From Flaccisagitta enflata (lineage: Eukaryota > Chaetognatha > Sagittoidea > Aphragmophora): a stretch of 64,000 bases of DNA. The position numbers and the translations under genes were made by a program. Shown here in pieces: positions 1-12,013 of this stretch (positions are counted from its first letter, which is position 1; the number at the start of each line of letters is the position of its first letter). Under the pieces are notes generated by a model. That model was not told where the DNA came from and did not search any database. It worked only from the letters and a program-made list of their open reading frames with translations. Location of the stretch: positions 53,506,001-53,570,000 of the forward strand of contig OZ231127.1 of the NCBI GenBank assembly GCA_965153355.1. The letters run 5' to 3'.

Positions 1-22
1 TCTTATTCTGCTGTCTCCCTTG

Positions 23-23
<1 letters not shown>

Positions 24-107
<84 letters not shown>
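24..107. repeat. (CT)n microsatellite
   Basis: Uninterrupted CT dinucleotide run of about 84 bp near the left edge. No gene is seen between it and the mariner-type element at 395. Confidence 0.95.
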
Positions 108-111
<4 letters not shown>

Positions 112-394
112 ATTAAAAGGTGCAACTGAGACAGAGATCCGAAAGATTCATCAAAAAATAAAGATAACTGTACAGGATATATTTGCTGGATGAGGTCAAC
201 TTCATGTACGCAAATGAATCTCTAACAATGCGGACACGTGGAACATTCGCGGGTGCAGCCGAATCCGCTTTGACGAAGGCTCAAAAATCTTAGTATCGCT
301 CTGGGTTGGAAAGAAGTGACAAACAAAGTTACCGGGGTCAGAAGACACGATGTCGGATTTTACCCGAATCGAACAAGAATTAGCTGACTGATTA

Positions 395-991
395 CAGTAC
401 GATGGGAGCAATGACGACCTAGACTGGAGGATAGATTCTAAGTATCTTAACTTCATTTGCATGATGAAATATTTAAGATCTACGCTAATAAAAGGTTGCT
501 TTATTGAGTGAATGCATTAGCGTCTCTTAAACCTCAACTTGTGACTTGACCTCATCAAGACTTCATTTTTCAAGGTTCTAACTATTTTTATTGGATCGGG
601 CGAAAAATTTTATATAATTTAAAAAAAAAATCAATTCAATTGGATCATTTTTACAGGTTCTATGGCTATGTTTAATAAATAAAAGTTATGCAAATTAATT
701 TTTGGGCAAAACTTAAAATAGCCATAAAACCTGTAAAAATAGACCTATTGTGCTGATTTTTTTTTTAAAAACTATATAAATTTTTCCACCCTATCTATTG
801 AGATGGGTTAAAACTTTGAAAAATGAAGTCTTGATGAGGTAAGTCGCAAGTTGAAGTCTGAGAGACGCAAACTTTTTCACTCAATAAAGCAACCTTTAAT
901 TACCCTAAATCTCAAATATTTTATAACACAAAAAATTAAAATACCTAAAATCTATCCTCCAGTCTAGGTCGTCATTGCTCCCATCGTACTG
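395..991. mobile_element. Mariner-type foldback MITE, TA target duplication
   Basis: Two arms of roughly 290 bp are inverted copies of each other around a centre near 695. The ends read TA-CAGTACGATGGGAGC and, inverted, the same on the right, with TA at 393-394 and 992-993. TA duplication and a CAGT terminus are typical of Tc1/mariner derivatives. No transposase frame is present, so it is non-autonomous. It lies 3' of the HP1 gene. Confidence 0.8.
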
Positions 992-1153
992 TACAGATGA
1001 AAGGGAAATACAAGATGTGAACCCCTGAAAAGTTAAAACTGTAGCACTCATTTTAAGTAAGGATTAGACATTTAAAAGACTTGTTTGGAATATTAAAAAA
1101 AATGAACACTGAAACAAAAATAGGAATTCACTTCAATACTTAAATATTTTTTT

Positions 1154-1514
1154 AGTTGCGTGCTACGCGACTCTACACCCCGCTTAGTCGGTCCATCCGT
1201 CCATCCGTTGGTCTGTCCGTTGGTCCGTCCGTCCGTTGGTCAATCCGTGACACTTTACTCCTTTATCATACTTTAAGTTATTCTTAGCCATTCTAAGTCA
1301 TTTTGAGTCATTCTGATTCTTTGTAAGTCATATTAAGTCATATGAAGCTATATCAAGTCACTAAAGTCAATTAGAGCAATGTAGTTGTTAAGTCATTTTA
1401 GGTCTTTTTAAGTCATTCAAAGTCATCTTGAGTCATTCTAAGTCATCTTGAGTCATTTAAAGTCATCTTAAACTATTCATGTCCTGCACGCAACTTATAG
1501 GTATTGGCCTTGTT
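1154..1514 (-). mobile_element. Helentron-like (HINE) element, AGTTGCGTGC subfamily
   Basis: Read on the minus strand it starts AACAAGGCCAATACC, has GCGTGC-type subterminal repeat 1486-1495 (GCACGCAACT on plus) that is the exact inverse of AGTTGCGTGC at 1154-1163, a core of AAGTCATTCT-like tandem repeats, a GTCCGT-rich tract, and a terminal hairpin followed by CTAAAAA. No target duplication is visible. Confidence 0.7.
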
Positions 1515-2431
1515 TTGGTCAAAACCACATTAATGAGAATATCATATTTGAAATAGCTTTAAAATCAATTTTTTTTATTGATGGCTGTTTCTATCTCATA
1601 TACCAGATTTTATAAAAATACTAATCTTATGAAAAAGAATAAGTATAATTCATGTCACATTACTACCTAGGAAGTAAATATAGAACCAACAGAGGAATTG
1701 TTTGATTTCCCATCCTTACATCACATAAAACATTCTACCAATAGTATTAGTATTTCACAAAACCTTTTTTTTTAACTAACTTGTCCGGTTTTACCTTTGG
1801 GAGGCAATTTGTAAACCATTTTTTCATAAAATCTTGCTATTGAACGACTGCTTTTGTTAGACTCTTATAGACTAATTTTTTCAATAATATATTTTTACTT
1901 TTTTGCTTGTCATGTTTAACAGTAACCAGATTACACTCATCTTGTAGATTTTTTGACATAGATTAATTTGCTTTTTTTTCTAAACTCTCTAGCCTATCCG
2001 GAAGCTGAGATAATCTAAATCGAAGGTGTCTCTGATTTACTTTCAATCCTACCTCATCAATTATTTTGCAAATTTTGAAATGACTGTTTTCACTCTTTCG
2101 CTTGTCATTTCTAAATGAAAATGACACTTATTTTGTAGATTTTTCGATGTTGATCAATTTGATCTTTTTACAAAGTTATCTACCATTTCTTAAAGCTGAG
2201 ATATCATAAGTAGAAGTTGGTTCTATATCTATTTCCTAGGTAGTACTGACATCAAATACACCAAAAGTACTACAATGTTTTTACAAATGGGGGGGGGGGA
2301 TCCACACCTTGTACTTTCTCTTCGTCTGAGGGCAAAATGTTTTTTTTTCATCTCAGTAACCACCTCCCCTCATCAAATCATGTGCATTGAAAAAAAATCA
2401 TCCACGTTCAACAAATACTTTATGTCAACTT
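1515..2431. other. Gene-less AT-rich stretch
   Basis: I see no coding signal. Short inverted sequences such as TAGGAAGTAAATATAGAACC (near 1669) and its inverse near 2218-2242 suggest an old foldback element. Confidence 0.4.
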
Positions 2432-2437
2432 TTTATT
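2432..2437 (-). promoter_or_regulatory. HP1: Candidate polyadenylation signal of the HP1 gene
   Basis: AATAAA on the minus strand, about 216 bp past the HP1 stop codon. Position and strand fit, but such hexamers are common in AT-rich DNA. Confidence 0.35.
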
Positions 2438-2652
2438 TGAGAATGGCCGACCTCATGATAAAATGAAATAAAAAATAAATACAATTGGAATGTACAATTC
2501 GTGATGAGAGAAAAAATTGACCAATTTACCGTTTTCGTCTAAATCAGTAAATGTTTTCAAACTTTTCATAATGATCATTGGTCGATGCATGAACGTGCGA
2601 AATACGAAAGATGATGTCATGAAATGAAACTTAATTTCAGGTCTTGACTTCA

Positions 2653-2820
2653 TCACGCCACCGTCGTCGTTGTTGTCGAGGCAACTTTGGGCAGTTTGGA
2701 ATTGTCACTTGCTGAATCTGCTTTGTTGTTGGATGATGTGGCAGCTAATCTTCTCTCGTAAAATTGAATGACGAGACGAGGACATTTGACGTTTGCTTGA
2801 CGAGCAGGAACCAGATCAGC
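2653..2820 (-). CDS. HP1: HP1 homolog, exon 4: end of chromoshadow domain and C-terminus
   Basis: Exon begins GCTGATCTGG after a pyrimidine-rich acceptor (TTTTTTAAG) and ends in TGA at 2653-2655. It encodes ADLVPARQANVKCPRLVIQF, then YERRL and a Ser/Asn/Lys- and Thr-rich tail ending TTTTTVA. The ANVKCP...VIxFYExRL block is a hallmark of HP1 chromoshadow domains, which form the dimer and the PxVxL-peptide groove. The conserved W normally following YEERL is absent. Phase 0 joins exactly to exon 3, giving GRDQ-ADLV where vertebrate HP1 has a similar DEADLV. Confident by family pattern; expression not shown. Confidence 0.88.
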   Translation of the reverse strand, partial: ADLVPARQANVKCPRLVIQFYERRLAATSSNNKADSASDNSKLPKVASTTTTTVA

Positions 2821-2925
2821 CTTAAAAAACGTGCAAAAAACATGGGAAAATGACAATCACAAAAAGAAAAAAAAACAGACAAAAAAAAAAAAAAAACAAC
2901 AGTAGCATACGACTGGCAGCGGGTA

Positions 2926-3553
2926 CAGTACCTTCCAAGCAAACCCGGCTTAAACTGGAGGATTGATTTTTGTTACTTTAATTTCATTTTCCAAACTTCA
3001 TTTTTTGTATCTAACTTAATTAAAAGATACTTAGTTCCTTCAACATATCTGGCTGTAGAAAAAAAAAACCTCGTGAAATCACAATGCATGAAGATATCAA
3101 TATGGAGTGTTCAAACCCAGACCATTGGATTCAGCAGAAAATTTTATCTATCCCAGATTACAAGAATAGCTCAATCAGATAATTATTTCAGTTTTTATGG
3201 CCATTTAAAGTTTTTAAGGACAATTGTCCTAAATTTTTTTGGGACAATTGTCTTTAAAAACTTAAATTAGCTGTAAAACCTGTAATAATTGTCTAATTGA
3301 GCTGTTCTTGTAGTCTAGGATAGGTAAAATTTTCTGCTGAATCCAATGGTCTGGGTTAGAACACTCCATATTTATGTCTTCATGCACTTTGATTTCACGA
3401 GTTATCTTTTTTTGAAAGCCAAACATGTTCAAGGAATTAAATATCTTTTAATTAAGTTAGACAAAAAAAAAAAAAAAATGAAATTTGAGAAATAAAAGTA
3501 AAGCAAAAAAAATTAATCCTCCAGTTTTAGCCGGATTTGCTCGGAAGGTACTG
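2926..3553. mobile_element. Mariner-type foldback MITE in HP1 intron 3
   Basis: Ends read TA-CAGTACCTTCC and the inverse GGAAGGTACTG-TA (TA at 2924-2925 and 3554-3555). Arms are inverted copies over most of the length. It shares the CAGTAC start and TA duplication with the element at 395-991 but has different arms. It starts only about 105 bp upstream (in minus-strand sense) of the exon 4 acceptor. Confidence 0.78.
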
Positions 3554-3555
3554 TA

Positions 3556-3885
3556 ACTGACAGCATAATATTGACAGCATACTACTGACAGGTGACGGCA
3601 CACCACTGAAAGCACACGGCTGACAGCATTTGACTGGCAGCGGACTACCGGCAGCAGACTGCTGACAGCAAAGACTGACAGTAGACCACTGACAGCAGAC
3701 CACTGACAGCAGACCACTGATAGCAGACAGACCACTGACAGCAGATTACTGACAGCAGACTGCTGACAGCAGACTACTGACAGCAGACTACTGACAGCAG
3801 ACTACTGACAGCAGACTACTGACAGCATACTACTGCCAGCTGATTACCAATAGCATACTACTGGAAGCAGTCTACTGACAACTCA
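3556..3885. repeat. 14-bp minisatellite in HP1 intron 3
   Basis: Tandem variants of ACTACTGACAGCAG, cleanest at about 3720-3830 and degenerate at both ends, lying between the mariner MITE and HP1 exon 3. One minus-strand open frame across it is an artefact of the repeat. Confidence 0.85.
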
Positions 3886-3909
3886 AAACAAACAGTCTTG
3901 TTCCCTGAC

Positions 3910-4035
3910 CTGATCGCGGCCTTTCCACCTCATGAGATACATGAGTTCGCCGCTGGAATCCGTCGCGCCGACGATGCATTCCGCCTCGAAGCTCTGAGGA
4001 TCCGGACGTTGGCCTCGACGAGTATCTGAACCATT
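3910..4035 (-). CDS. HP1: HP1 homolog, exon 3: hinge end and first half of chromoshadow domain
   Basis: 126 bp, 42 codons in phase 0. Acceptor is ...GCCATAG after a T-rich tract; donor is CAG|GTCAGG. Translation runs NGSDTRRGQRPDPQ, then SFEAECIVGATDSSGELMYL and MRWKGRDQ. IxGATDSxGxLMxLMxWK is the diagnostic first half of the HP1 chromoshadow domain. Phase agrees with exon 2 (ends phase 0) and exon 4. This exon is too short to show up as a long open frame. Confidence 0.88.
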
Positions 4036-4619
4036 CTATGGCATATGAAAAAGAAATTAAACAAAAAGATGAAGTTTTATTCGAATTTTGTTATCGTAAG
4101 AGAATGCACCCAATGAAAAACAAGGTCAACACTTATCAGTCGCTTGCGAGACATACGTAAGTTGAATTGACTTTAAATGACCAAGATGGATTTAAATTAA
4201 AAAAAGTTGAATTGACTTTAAATGACCAAGATGGATTTAAATTGTCGCAAAATCACTAAAATGACTAAATTCTTTTAAAAAATGACTTAAATGACTTAGA
4301 TTGATATAAAATTAACTTACCCTGTCATCAAATACAACTGCAACGAAAGAAACCTTTATTGTGCCGGAAATATTCATATTGCAAAATTCTGCTATGTATC
4401 ATCTGAATGCACATAACCTATAGTTTTTTCATGCAAAATTTCAAAGCACTAGCTCCAGCAATTTGGTTTCTACAAGATTTACAAATTTGACAAGATTTTC
4501 ATTAAAAACATCTTTTAAGCAATTTTTCAAGTAATAGCTGTTCTATTTTTTTTTAAAATTGAATCAAAATGATAAGATTTGTTAATACTACTTGTGAATA
4601 TATTGATTTTTGGCATTTT
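4036..4619. other. HP1 intron 2, AT-rich part
   Basis: Contains a local direct duplication: AATTGACTTTAAATGACCAA occurs twice, around 4165 and 4209. No exon signal seen. Confidence 0.4.
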
Positions 4620-4941
4620 CAGGGGTGTATATAATTGAGTCGCTTTTGATTTTTTCCTCCCTGCCTTTGATTTTCTTCCCCGCAACGCCTTGCATCACGT
4701 TACAAAATCTATGATTTTCTTCCTCATAAAGCAATAAAACAGTGTATTTAAGGTTTAAATAGTGTTAAATTGTACTTTATTAATCAAGTTTTGTGATTTG
4801 GTTCTGTCAAAAGTTACATTTTCCCAAAATTTTCTTTTTCTTCTCTTTTCCCCCCTTCTTTTCCCTTCCCCATCTCTGAACCCTTTGATTTTTTCACCCC
4901 CCCGCCGGGGGGGGGGGGAAACTCAATTATATACAGGCCTG
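4620..4941 (-). mobile_element. hAT MITE family A, copy 1
   Basis: Starts CAGGGGTGTATATAATTGAG and ends with the inverse of CAGGCCTGTATATAATTGAG. Flanking octamers are GGCATTTT (4612-4619) and GGCTTTTT (4942-4949), a 7/8 match. Internal landmarks shared with the three other copies are a C-run/G-run hairpin beside one end and a second GC-rich block (CGCAACGCCTTGCATC here). 322 bp, no coding capacity. Confidence 0.85.
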
Positions 4942-5709
4942 GGCTTTTTTCAAATTTTTTTAACTATTGAAAAAAAATTGGCCTTACATTTAAATATTTT
5001 GCGATTCAAAACTTGCTCAAACTTGTTTAGCAACTTTTTCAGTTTTCACTCAAAAAGGTGTTGTGGCTAAACCATTTAAGCCAGAGCTAGAAATGTTGCA
5101 TGAAAAAAAAGTAGATCATGTGCTTTTGAATGATCAACTTTTAAAATATTCGAGAGAAACATGGTTTTTATTTTCTTAATAAGAAGTTGGGAATCGACCC
5201 ACCGATTGAGGCCTCCAATGAAATTGATAGGGTAAGTAAATTTGATAATTCTCTTTCATTTGGTGCAAGCAGAATGTTCTAGGACGAATGCTTTTGGAGT
5301 TATGATTTTTTAAAGATTTTTTTATGGAAAATTCAAATTGATTTTTTTCCAATTATTTATGATTTTGTGTAGGATCAATAAAGAAGTATATTGATGTTTG
5401 TTTGTGCATAGCTGCTCATCTGTGATGATGTTTTTCAGTATTCTGGGTCAATTAGCTCATTTAGCTCAGTATTCTAGCTCAATTAGCTCATTAGGCTCAG
5501 TCTTTATATTCATTTTAAATGGGAAAAATGAATAAATGTCTTGATACATGTTTGACCATGCAAATACAAGAAAGCATGTCAGTGAGCATAGCTGCTCATC
5601 TGTGAGGGTGTTTTAGAGTATTTTAACTCATTTAGCTCATTTAGATTAGTCTTTCTTTTTATTTTGAATGGGATATAAAAATGTTTTGATGTAAGCATGC
5701 AAATACAAA
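4942..5709. repeat. AT-rich stretch with GCATGTCAGTGAGCATAGCTG repeats
   Basis: A phrase of about 40 bp around AAGCATGTCAGTGAGCATAG recurs at about 5570 and 6413 here and at about 18680. Its uninterrupted versions act as empty sites for the element at 5710-6413. No gene seen. Confidence 0.6.
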
Positions 5710-6413
5710 CAGGTCGCCCAAGGGCAATATGTGGTCAGCGATACCCGTTGCCCTGCTTTGAGTGATTGTGAATTGGAATGAGGGGAAGCAGGGCAGCGGC
5801 CCCAAAGGGGACAAAGTCCTGTAGAACACAGGGGGACTTTTGTTCGTCCTACCTGAAGAAGTGGATGAGATGCTATAGAGGGCTGACTGAAGGCATTTAA
5901 GAGCCTAAACTGAGGTCTAAGAAGGCTGAGAATGCCAGTTGGAAGCTTGAGAGGGCTGACTTGAGGCTTGAGAGAGCTGGATTAAGGCTTGAAAGGCCAG
6001 AGGACTGATTTGAAGCCTGGGAGCAATAAATTGAGGTTTAGATGGCTGATTTGAGGCCTGAGAGGCCTAATTTGAGGCGTAAGAGTCCAGATTTGAGCCC
6101 TGAGAATTTGGATTTGAGGCCCGAGAATCCAGATTTGAGGCCCGAAAGGCCAGATTTGAGGCCTGAGAGGCCAGATTTGAGGCCTGAGAGGCCTGAGAGG
6201 CCAGATTTGAAGCCTGAGAGGCCAGATTTGAGGCCTGGGAGGCTGGATTTGAGACCTGAGAGGCTGGATTTGAGGCCTGAGAGGCCAGATTTGAGGCCTG
6301 AGGGGTCTGATGAAGGGGGGGACTAACGAACGGACGGACGGACGGACGGACGGACGAACAAAAGTCCCCCTGTGTTCTACAGGACTTCGTCCCCTTCGGG
6401 GCCGCTGCCCAAA
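5710..6413 (+). mobile_element. Minisatellite-cored foldback element, subfamily A copy 1
   Basis: Starts CAGGTCGCCCAAGGGC. A GC-rich arm with GGGCAGCGGCCCCAAAGGGG and CCTGTAGAACACAGGGGGAC is repeated inverted at the right end (6355-6410). Between the arms lies a ~21-bp tandem repeat of the type GAGGCCAGATTTGAGGCCT plus a (GGAC)n tract. Left and right flanks join to the uninterrupted phrase found at 5560 and 18670, with no target duplication. The open frames across the core come only from the repeat. Confidence 0.75.
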
Positions 6414-8429
6414 AAGCATGTCAGTGAGCATAGCTGGTGGTCTGGTCGAGTGATTTTGATTATTTCAGCTCATCTAGCTCATTTGGCTCATTCTTATTTT
6501 TCTTTGATTTTCAGTGCGATCAATACATACAATTGCTCTTGATTTGATCTAACAAACAAACAAACAAAAATTGCACTGACTCGAAATAAAAGCTTGGTGA
6601 ATAATGATCAATACTTACAACTTTTTCCTCACAGTGACTGGTACAAAGCAGAATTCCTCAATGTAAATGTTTTACGCATAATAAAGGTTTCTTTCATTGC
6701 AGTTGTAATTGGGCAAATGTCAAAAACGTCAAGTGGGCAGGGGTAGAACTCGCCATTTTTTTAATGATTCAAATTCAACAAAACTATACATCACTGTATA
6801 ACTCATGAAGTTACATTTAAGAATCCATAGAAGAATTTTGTTAACTGAGCTCATTTTTCATGCAAATTAAGCTTAATTAAGCAGATTATGTATCTAAAAA
6901 AATACAAAATTAAGCATATTGTAGCAAAAAAATCAATATGAGAATATTTTTTACCTAAATTATGTTTAAACGCAATAGTATGAGGATGTTTCATGGAAAA
7001 AAATCGAAATTTCATGAATTTTCAAAAAATCTCTATAAGCACCATTTTTGGTTGGTTGGGCAGTGCGGTAAAAATTTGTTCCGCCAAGCTCTTCTTCATA
7101 CTAGTAATGTAGATACTCTTCGACAACTTTCATGCAAAATTTCAGCCAAATCGGCTAACTCATTCAAAAGTTATGCCACTTTTTTGTTTTTTCATCTGGT
7201 AGGTTGGTTGGGCTGGTTGGGCCGGTTGGACTCATCTTCAGAGGACCAATTTTTTTCTCCTGATCTCTCTTGGTAAAGTCTGTTTTTCCGCAAAAAATCA
7301 TTGGTGTAGCTCAAAAAGTTCATGAGATATGAGCATTTTTGTAAATTGGACAAATTGAGTCTTTTTTCCTTCGAAGAGCGCGAAATCTTGACTTCCGCGA
7401 AGAAGAAAATAACTACGAGAATCGTCCGATGAGCGTATCAATTCTGTTCACACTTAACGACCAACAAAATATAAAATTTCATTGTGACTGAACGCCTGGG
7501 AGGTAAGACTTCAAATTTTCACTGTAGACTCAAAATTTCACGCTCTTTCACGTGGTGTGATCAGATTTTGTGTAAATTGTGTCGTTTTCACGCCATAGTG
7601 GCATATGTTAAGTGTCAGGTATGCGTTAGGAACAAATTTGGGGGTGTTCGCGAATTGATACGCTCCAAGTTTTTTTTTATTTCTCTGCTTAGGATCAACC
7701 TTATAACATGAAAATGGAGGGAAATGTCCCTCAAGTTGTTTTCCATCAAATGGTAAAAGAAAAAGTGCTTAATATTAAAGCAAAATGAGTTAAAAATAAA
7801 TAAATATCATAATGTTCAGCTTCGAGAGAAAAAAAGCAAAAAAATCAAGGAAGGGGAAATTTGATATTTACACCATTTTTTGATAACTTATTGTTTGAGT
7901 AATGAGTTGAAATTTTTTGTGTATACTGTGGGATTGATAAATGTCAATGAAAACTCATAATATCATATGATAAGACATTTTTTGATTTGATTTGCTTGCT
8001 ATTTTCTACTGGAGACAGAATGGAGACAAGCCAAAAAGAGCCCTTTGATCACATTTTTAGACCCTCTAGGAGTAGTGAGGGTTACAAAAAATGGTTTGAA
8101 ATTGCGCACTGGGTAGTTATGAACGTCTTTGAACCATTTAATTCAAATATAATAATGTATCTGAAGCTGGGGCTAACGTAGATTGATAGAAAGTCGGGCC
8201 CACCAGCATGCTGCGGAACCGTGACATTTACCATTGATGACAGGGTATGCTCAAATGCATTAAAATCATATGCATGTGTTGAGTCCTTCCATTTAGAGAC
8301 TCATACCAAATTTCAACCAAATTAGTTAAAAAATGGAGTTACGTACGATTTTCATTTTAGGTCGGTAGGCTGGTTGGGCCAGTTTAGGTGGTTGGATCAC
8401 AAAAATTGGAAAGGATGTAAGGCGCCTTA
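6414..8429. other. HP1 intron 2, AT-rich gene-less stretch
   Basis: No convincing exon on either strand. Contains GGTTGGTTGGGC-type short repeats near 7050, 7205 and 8365, and one short inverted-repeat element listed separately. Confidence 0.4.
7432..7667. repeat. Short inverted-repeat element
   Basis: GAGCGTATCAATTCTGTTCA near 7432 and the inverse GAATTGATACGCTC near 7653-7666 bound about 235 bp. No clear target duplication. Probably an old MITE. Confidence 0.45.
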
Positions 8430-8437
8430 CCCTAGTA

Positions 8438-8938
8438 CAGACCTGTACATTCTGTAGTAGCGAGTAGCGCCGCTACTTGGAAGATCAGGAGGTATCTCGG
8501 AAATTTTTGACAGAAGAAAAAAAAATGACAAAAAAAAAAAAGAGAAGAAAAAAAAAAAGGAAAAAAAGAAAAAAACAGGAAAAGGAAAGAAAAAGCAAAA
8601 GAAGAAAAAAATAAATGAAAAAAAAATAAGAAGAGGAAAAAGTAGGAGGACAGGGAGATAGACTGATACAGTTGGGTAGACAGACAGATAAAAAGATTGA
8701 CAGATTAGATGAAGAAAATAGTGATGATATTGTTTATTGCTATTACATTTACAGGTGTATTGCTATTACACTTACAGGTGTACGCTTTACTGATATGATA
8801 AAAAGGAATGGCTTAAGTTTTTCAATTCTGGAAACTAGAAACAGTAGTGGTCATAGAAAAGTTATGGATATAGAAATGTCGGAAGGTTTGAATGGGCAAA
8901 TCCTGCTACTCGGAAGGGAAGCAGAATATACAGGTCTG
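8438..8938. mobile_element. hAT MITE family B (501 bp)
   Basis: Ends read CAGACCTGTACATTCTG and, inverted, CAGACCTGTATATTCTG. Exact 8-bp duplication CCCTAGTA at 8430-8437 and 8939-8946. The interior is purine-rich (8515-8660). The 90-residue open frame inside has no recognisable domain. Confidence 0.88.
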
Positions 8939-8946
8939 CCCTAGTA

Positions 8947-9737
8947 CAACTCCGCACCAAAAATGAACCAAATCGGTCAAAGCACAAAAAACATTATCCA
9001 TATTTTAAAATCCGTGACGACAACGACAGCAACAACGACGACAACACCCACCCACCTTGAATTATAGTCTGCGTCGGAATGATATTTTGTCGCAGATGTA
9101 AAAAGAACTCCCTCACCGACTTTCTTCCGGTCGGCGATAGTCGCCTTTATTGCTAGAGTCGCGTAGCACACGACCCAAAAAGATCAATGAGTGCAGAGTA
9201 TCTTAATGAAATTTAACTGGGATATCTAAAGGTAGTAAAACGGTAAAATGGAAGCAGAAGCAGTGGTAGCGGAGGAGGCGGTGGAAGCGGCTTCCACACT
9301 CCTAAAATATACAGTTGCACTGCACGCATTTTTTGGACTAAAAACACATTAAAAGCCGCCTCTAAATCTCCTAGCATGTCACTCCGTAAAAAGCTTAATT
9401 GCCATACCTTAATCATATCTTATCGTTGATATTTACGCTAAGAATGACATGTATCATCCGGCATTGTGAAGCCATACATATAAAAAAGACATTTTTGCCT
9501 CGTTAGTTTTATAACTTTTATTGTCATTTATTTCGCGCATCTGGACCATAATTTTTTCTTTAAATTTTTTCCTATTTCATTAATTTTTTTCCGAAAAGTT
9601 TGATCTGTGTCGTCTTGAACCGCATTTTGACGATTAATTCGCTCGTGATTTATGCTCACTCATCTTTTTCGTTTTGTCAAATTATAAGAAACCTACACAC
9701 TTTCAATCTTGGTAAATTTACCGCCCCCTTCGCAGCG

Positions 9738-9738
<1 letters not shown>
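8947..9738. other. HP1 intron 2, gene-less stretch
   Basis: Holds a CGACAACGACAGC-type short repeat (9015-9050) and a Helentron-like 3' terminus near 9150-9175 (GAGTCGCGTAGCACACGAC). No exon recognised. Confidence 0.4.
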
Positions 9739-9786
<48 letters not shown>

Positions 9787-9832
9787 ACTCACTCACTCAC
9801 TCACTCACTCACTCACTCACTCACTCACTCAC

Positions 9833-9894
<62 letters not shown>
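9739..9894. repeat. (TC)n-(TCAC)n-(TC)n compound microsatellite
   Basis: CT run, then about 14 TCAC units, then a second CT run. Serine/leucine-rich open frames across it are artefacts. Confidence 0.95.
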
Positions 9895-9899
<5 letters not shown>

Positions 9900-10128
9900 A
9901 AAACACTTTCCCCACCCTAGGTCCTCACCCCATTCTCATTTATTCTTTGTCTGCCTTATTGTCTTAGGGCCTGTTTGTATGTCTGTCTTTGTCTGTCTCA
10001 ATCTGTCTGAACCTCAAAATTGTCTCTTTTTTATGTGCGTTTTTCCATGCGTTTTTTTGCTTTTCAGTACTGTTTAAAGTGTGTGCTCTTCTCTGTGTTT
10101 TCTTTCCTGTTGCTATTTTTCTGTGAAT

Positions 10129-10773
<645 letters not shown>

Positions 10774-10889
10774 CTGTTGTTGTTGTCGCTTTTCATCTCT
10801 TTTTCGAAAGGCCTTCTCAAAGTCTTCTATCATGGACGGACAGTCCAGATGCTCCCTCGGCTCCCAGGTGTTGTCCGAATCGGGAAAGC
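10774..10889 (-). CDS. HP1: HP1 homolog, exon 2: second half of chromodomain and hinge start
   Basis: 116 bp. Acceptor CTGTCAAG follows a pyrimidine tract; donor is CAACAG|GTGTGAG. The last base of exon 1 (G) plus the first two here (GC) form Gly, then translation runs FPDSDNTWEPREHLDCPSMI, then EDFEKAFRKRDEKRQQQQ. NTWEPxxxLDCPxxIxxF is the classic second half of an HP1 chromodomain; the F of GF fits the third aromatic cage position. It ends in phase 0, as exon 3 requires. No long open frame covers it. Confidence 0.9.
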
Positions 10890-10961
10890 CTTGACAGCAG
10901 AAAAAGAGGAATAATAATAACAACACGTGCTTTTCTACAGTGGGACAGTGGGGGGGAGGGT

Positions 10962-11002
<41 letters not shown>

Positions 11003-11159
11003 AGAGAGAGAGAGAGAGCATGAAATGAACTGTGCTTGATTTAATTCATTCGAAATTTAAAAAAATCCTGGGTTAATACCCTGCCTTTTAGATTTAACCA
11101 TTTCTTGCCCCTCCCCCTTTTTTTGCAGCTCTTTTAACTTTCCCATAGAATCCATTTTT
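10890..11159. repeat. HP1 intron 1 start, with (GA)n tract
   Basis: Gene-less. A GA run occupies about 10966-11018. Confidence 0.8.
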
Positions 11160-11396
11160 AGTCGCGTGCTACGCGACTCCACACCCCGCTATGTCGGTAC
11201 ATTGGTCGGTCGGTCGGTCGGTCGGTCGGTCGGTCGGTCGGTCAGTTGGTCAGTCGGTCGGTCCCCTTTTTACTTTTTCAGCGATTTTGAGCTTTTGGAG
11301 CATGTATGGCTCCTGCCCAGATGCCCTAGTGACCTTCTCCAGCACTGCTCCTACCCACCCGCACGCGACTAGGGTAGCCGTGTATCCGGCCTTGTT
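11160..11396 (-). mobile_element. Helentron-like (HINE) element, AGTCGCGTGC subfamily
   Basis: 237 bp. On the minus strand: AACAAGGCCGGATACACGGC, 5' subterminal repeat at 11361-11370 (GCACGCGACT on plus), GC-rich body, (ACCG)n-type tract, then hairpin GTCGCGTAGCACGCGAC and CTAAAAA. The 5' repeat is the exact inverse of 11160-11169. Confidence 0.8.
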
Positions 11397-11684
11397 CCCG
11401 CACTCTTCCGCCTTATTCTCTCAGGATTTAAAACAAAGTGCGACCAACTAAAAGGAATTCGAAATCCATTGCATGCGATTATCAGAGGGGAAATTTCACT
11501 GTGGGCTTTTACTGCACCTTCAGACCACATCTTTTCAATGGCGTGCTACGCGACTCTATAATCCACTATGTATGTCCGTCGGTTGATCGGTTCCTTCCTC
11601 TTTTGAGAATTTTTTAGCTATTATGTCATTTTTCATTGTACAAGTCCCAAAAGTGTTGTGAAGAGTTGAATATTGGGATAAAAC

Positions 11685-12013
11685 CAGGCCTGTATATTGT
11701 TCTATATTCCCCCCCTGGTGGGGGGGGGGGAAATAATCAAAGGGTTTGGAGATGGGGGGAAAAATGCAAGGGGGAAAAAAAAGAAAAAAAGAAAATTTGG
11801 GGAAAATAAAACTTTTGGCAGTACCAAATCATTAAAAATGATTTGTAAAACACAATATAACGCTATTTAAACCTTAAAAACACTGTTTTATTGCTATATG
11901 GGGAAGAAAATCATAAATTTTGTAACGCGACGAGTTGCGTCGCGGGGAAGAAAATCAAAGGCAGGGGGGGGGGGGGAAACTAATCAAAGATCATAGAACT
12001 ATATACATCCCTG
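11685..12013 (+). mobile_element. hAT MITE family A, copy 2
   Basis: Starts CAGGCCTGTATATTGTTCTA and ends with the inverse of CAGGGATGTATATAGTTCTA. Exact 8-bp duplication GATAAAAC at 11677-11684 and 12014-12021. 329 bp; same internal hairpin blocks as copies 1, 3 and 4. Confidence 0.92.

Noticed and set aside
5982-6431. Arg/Pro/Glu-repeat proteins on both strands (also 46358-46708)
   Set aside because: Produced by the 21-bp minisatellite core of a transposon; the repeats occur in several places without a conserved start or stop.
11160-11396. Interpreting the AACAAGGCC repeats as tRNA-derived SINEs
   Set aside because: No A/B-box arrangement was recognised, no target duplications were seen, and the terminal hairpin plus empty-site evidence fits Helentron-like elements better.
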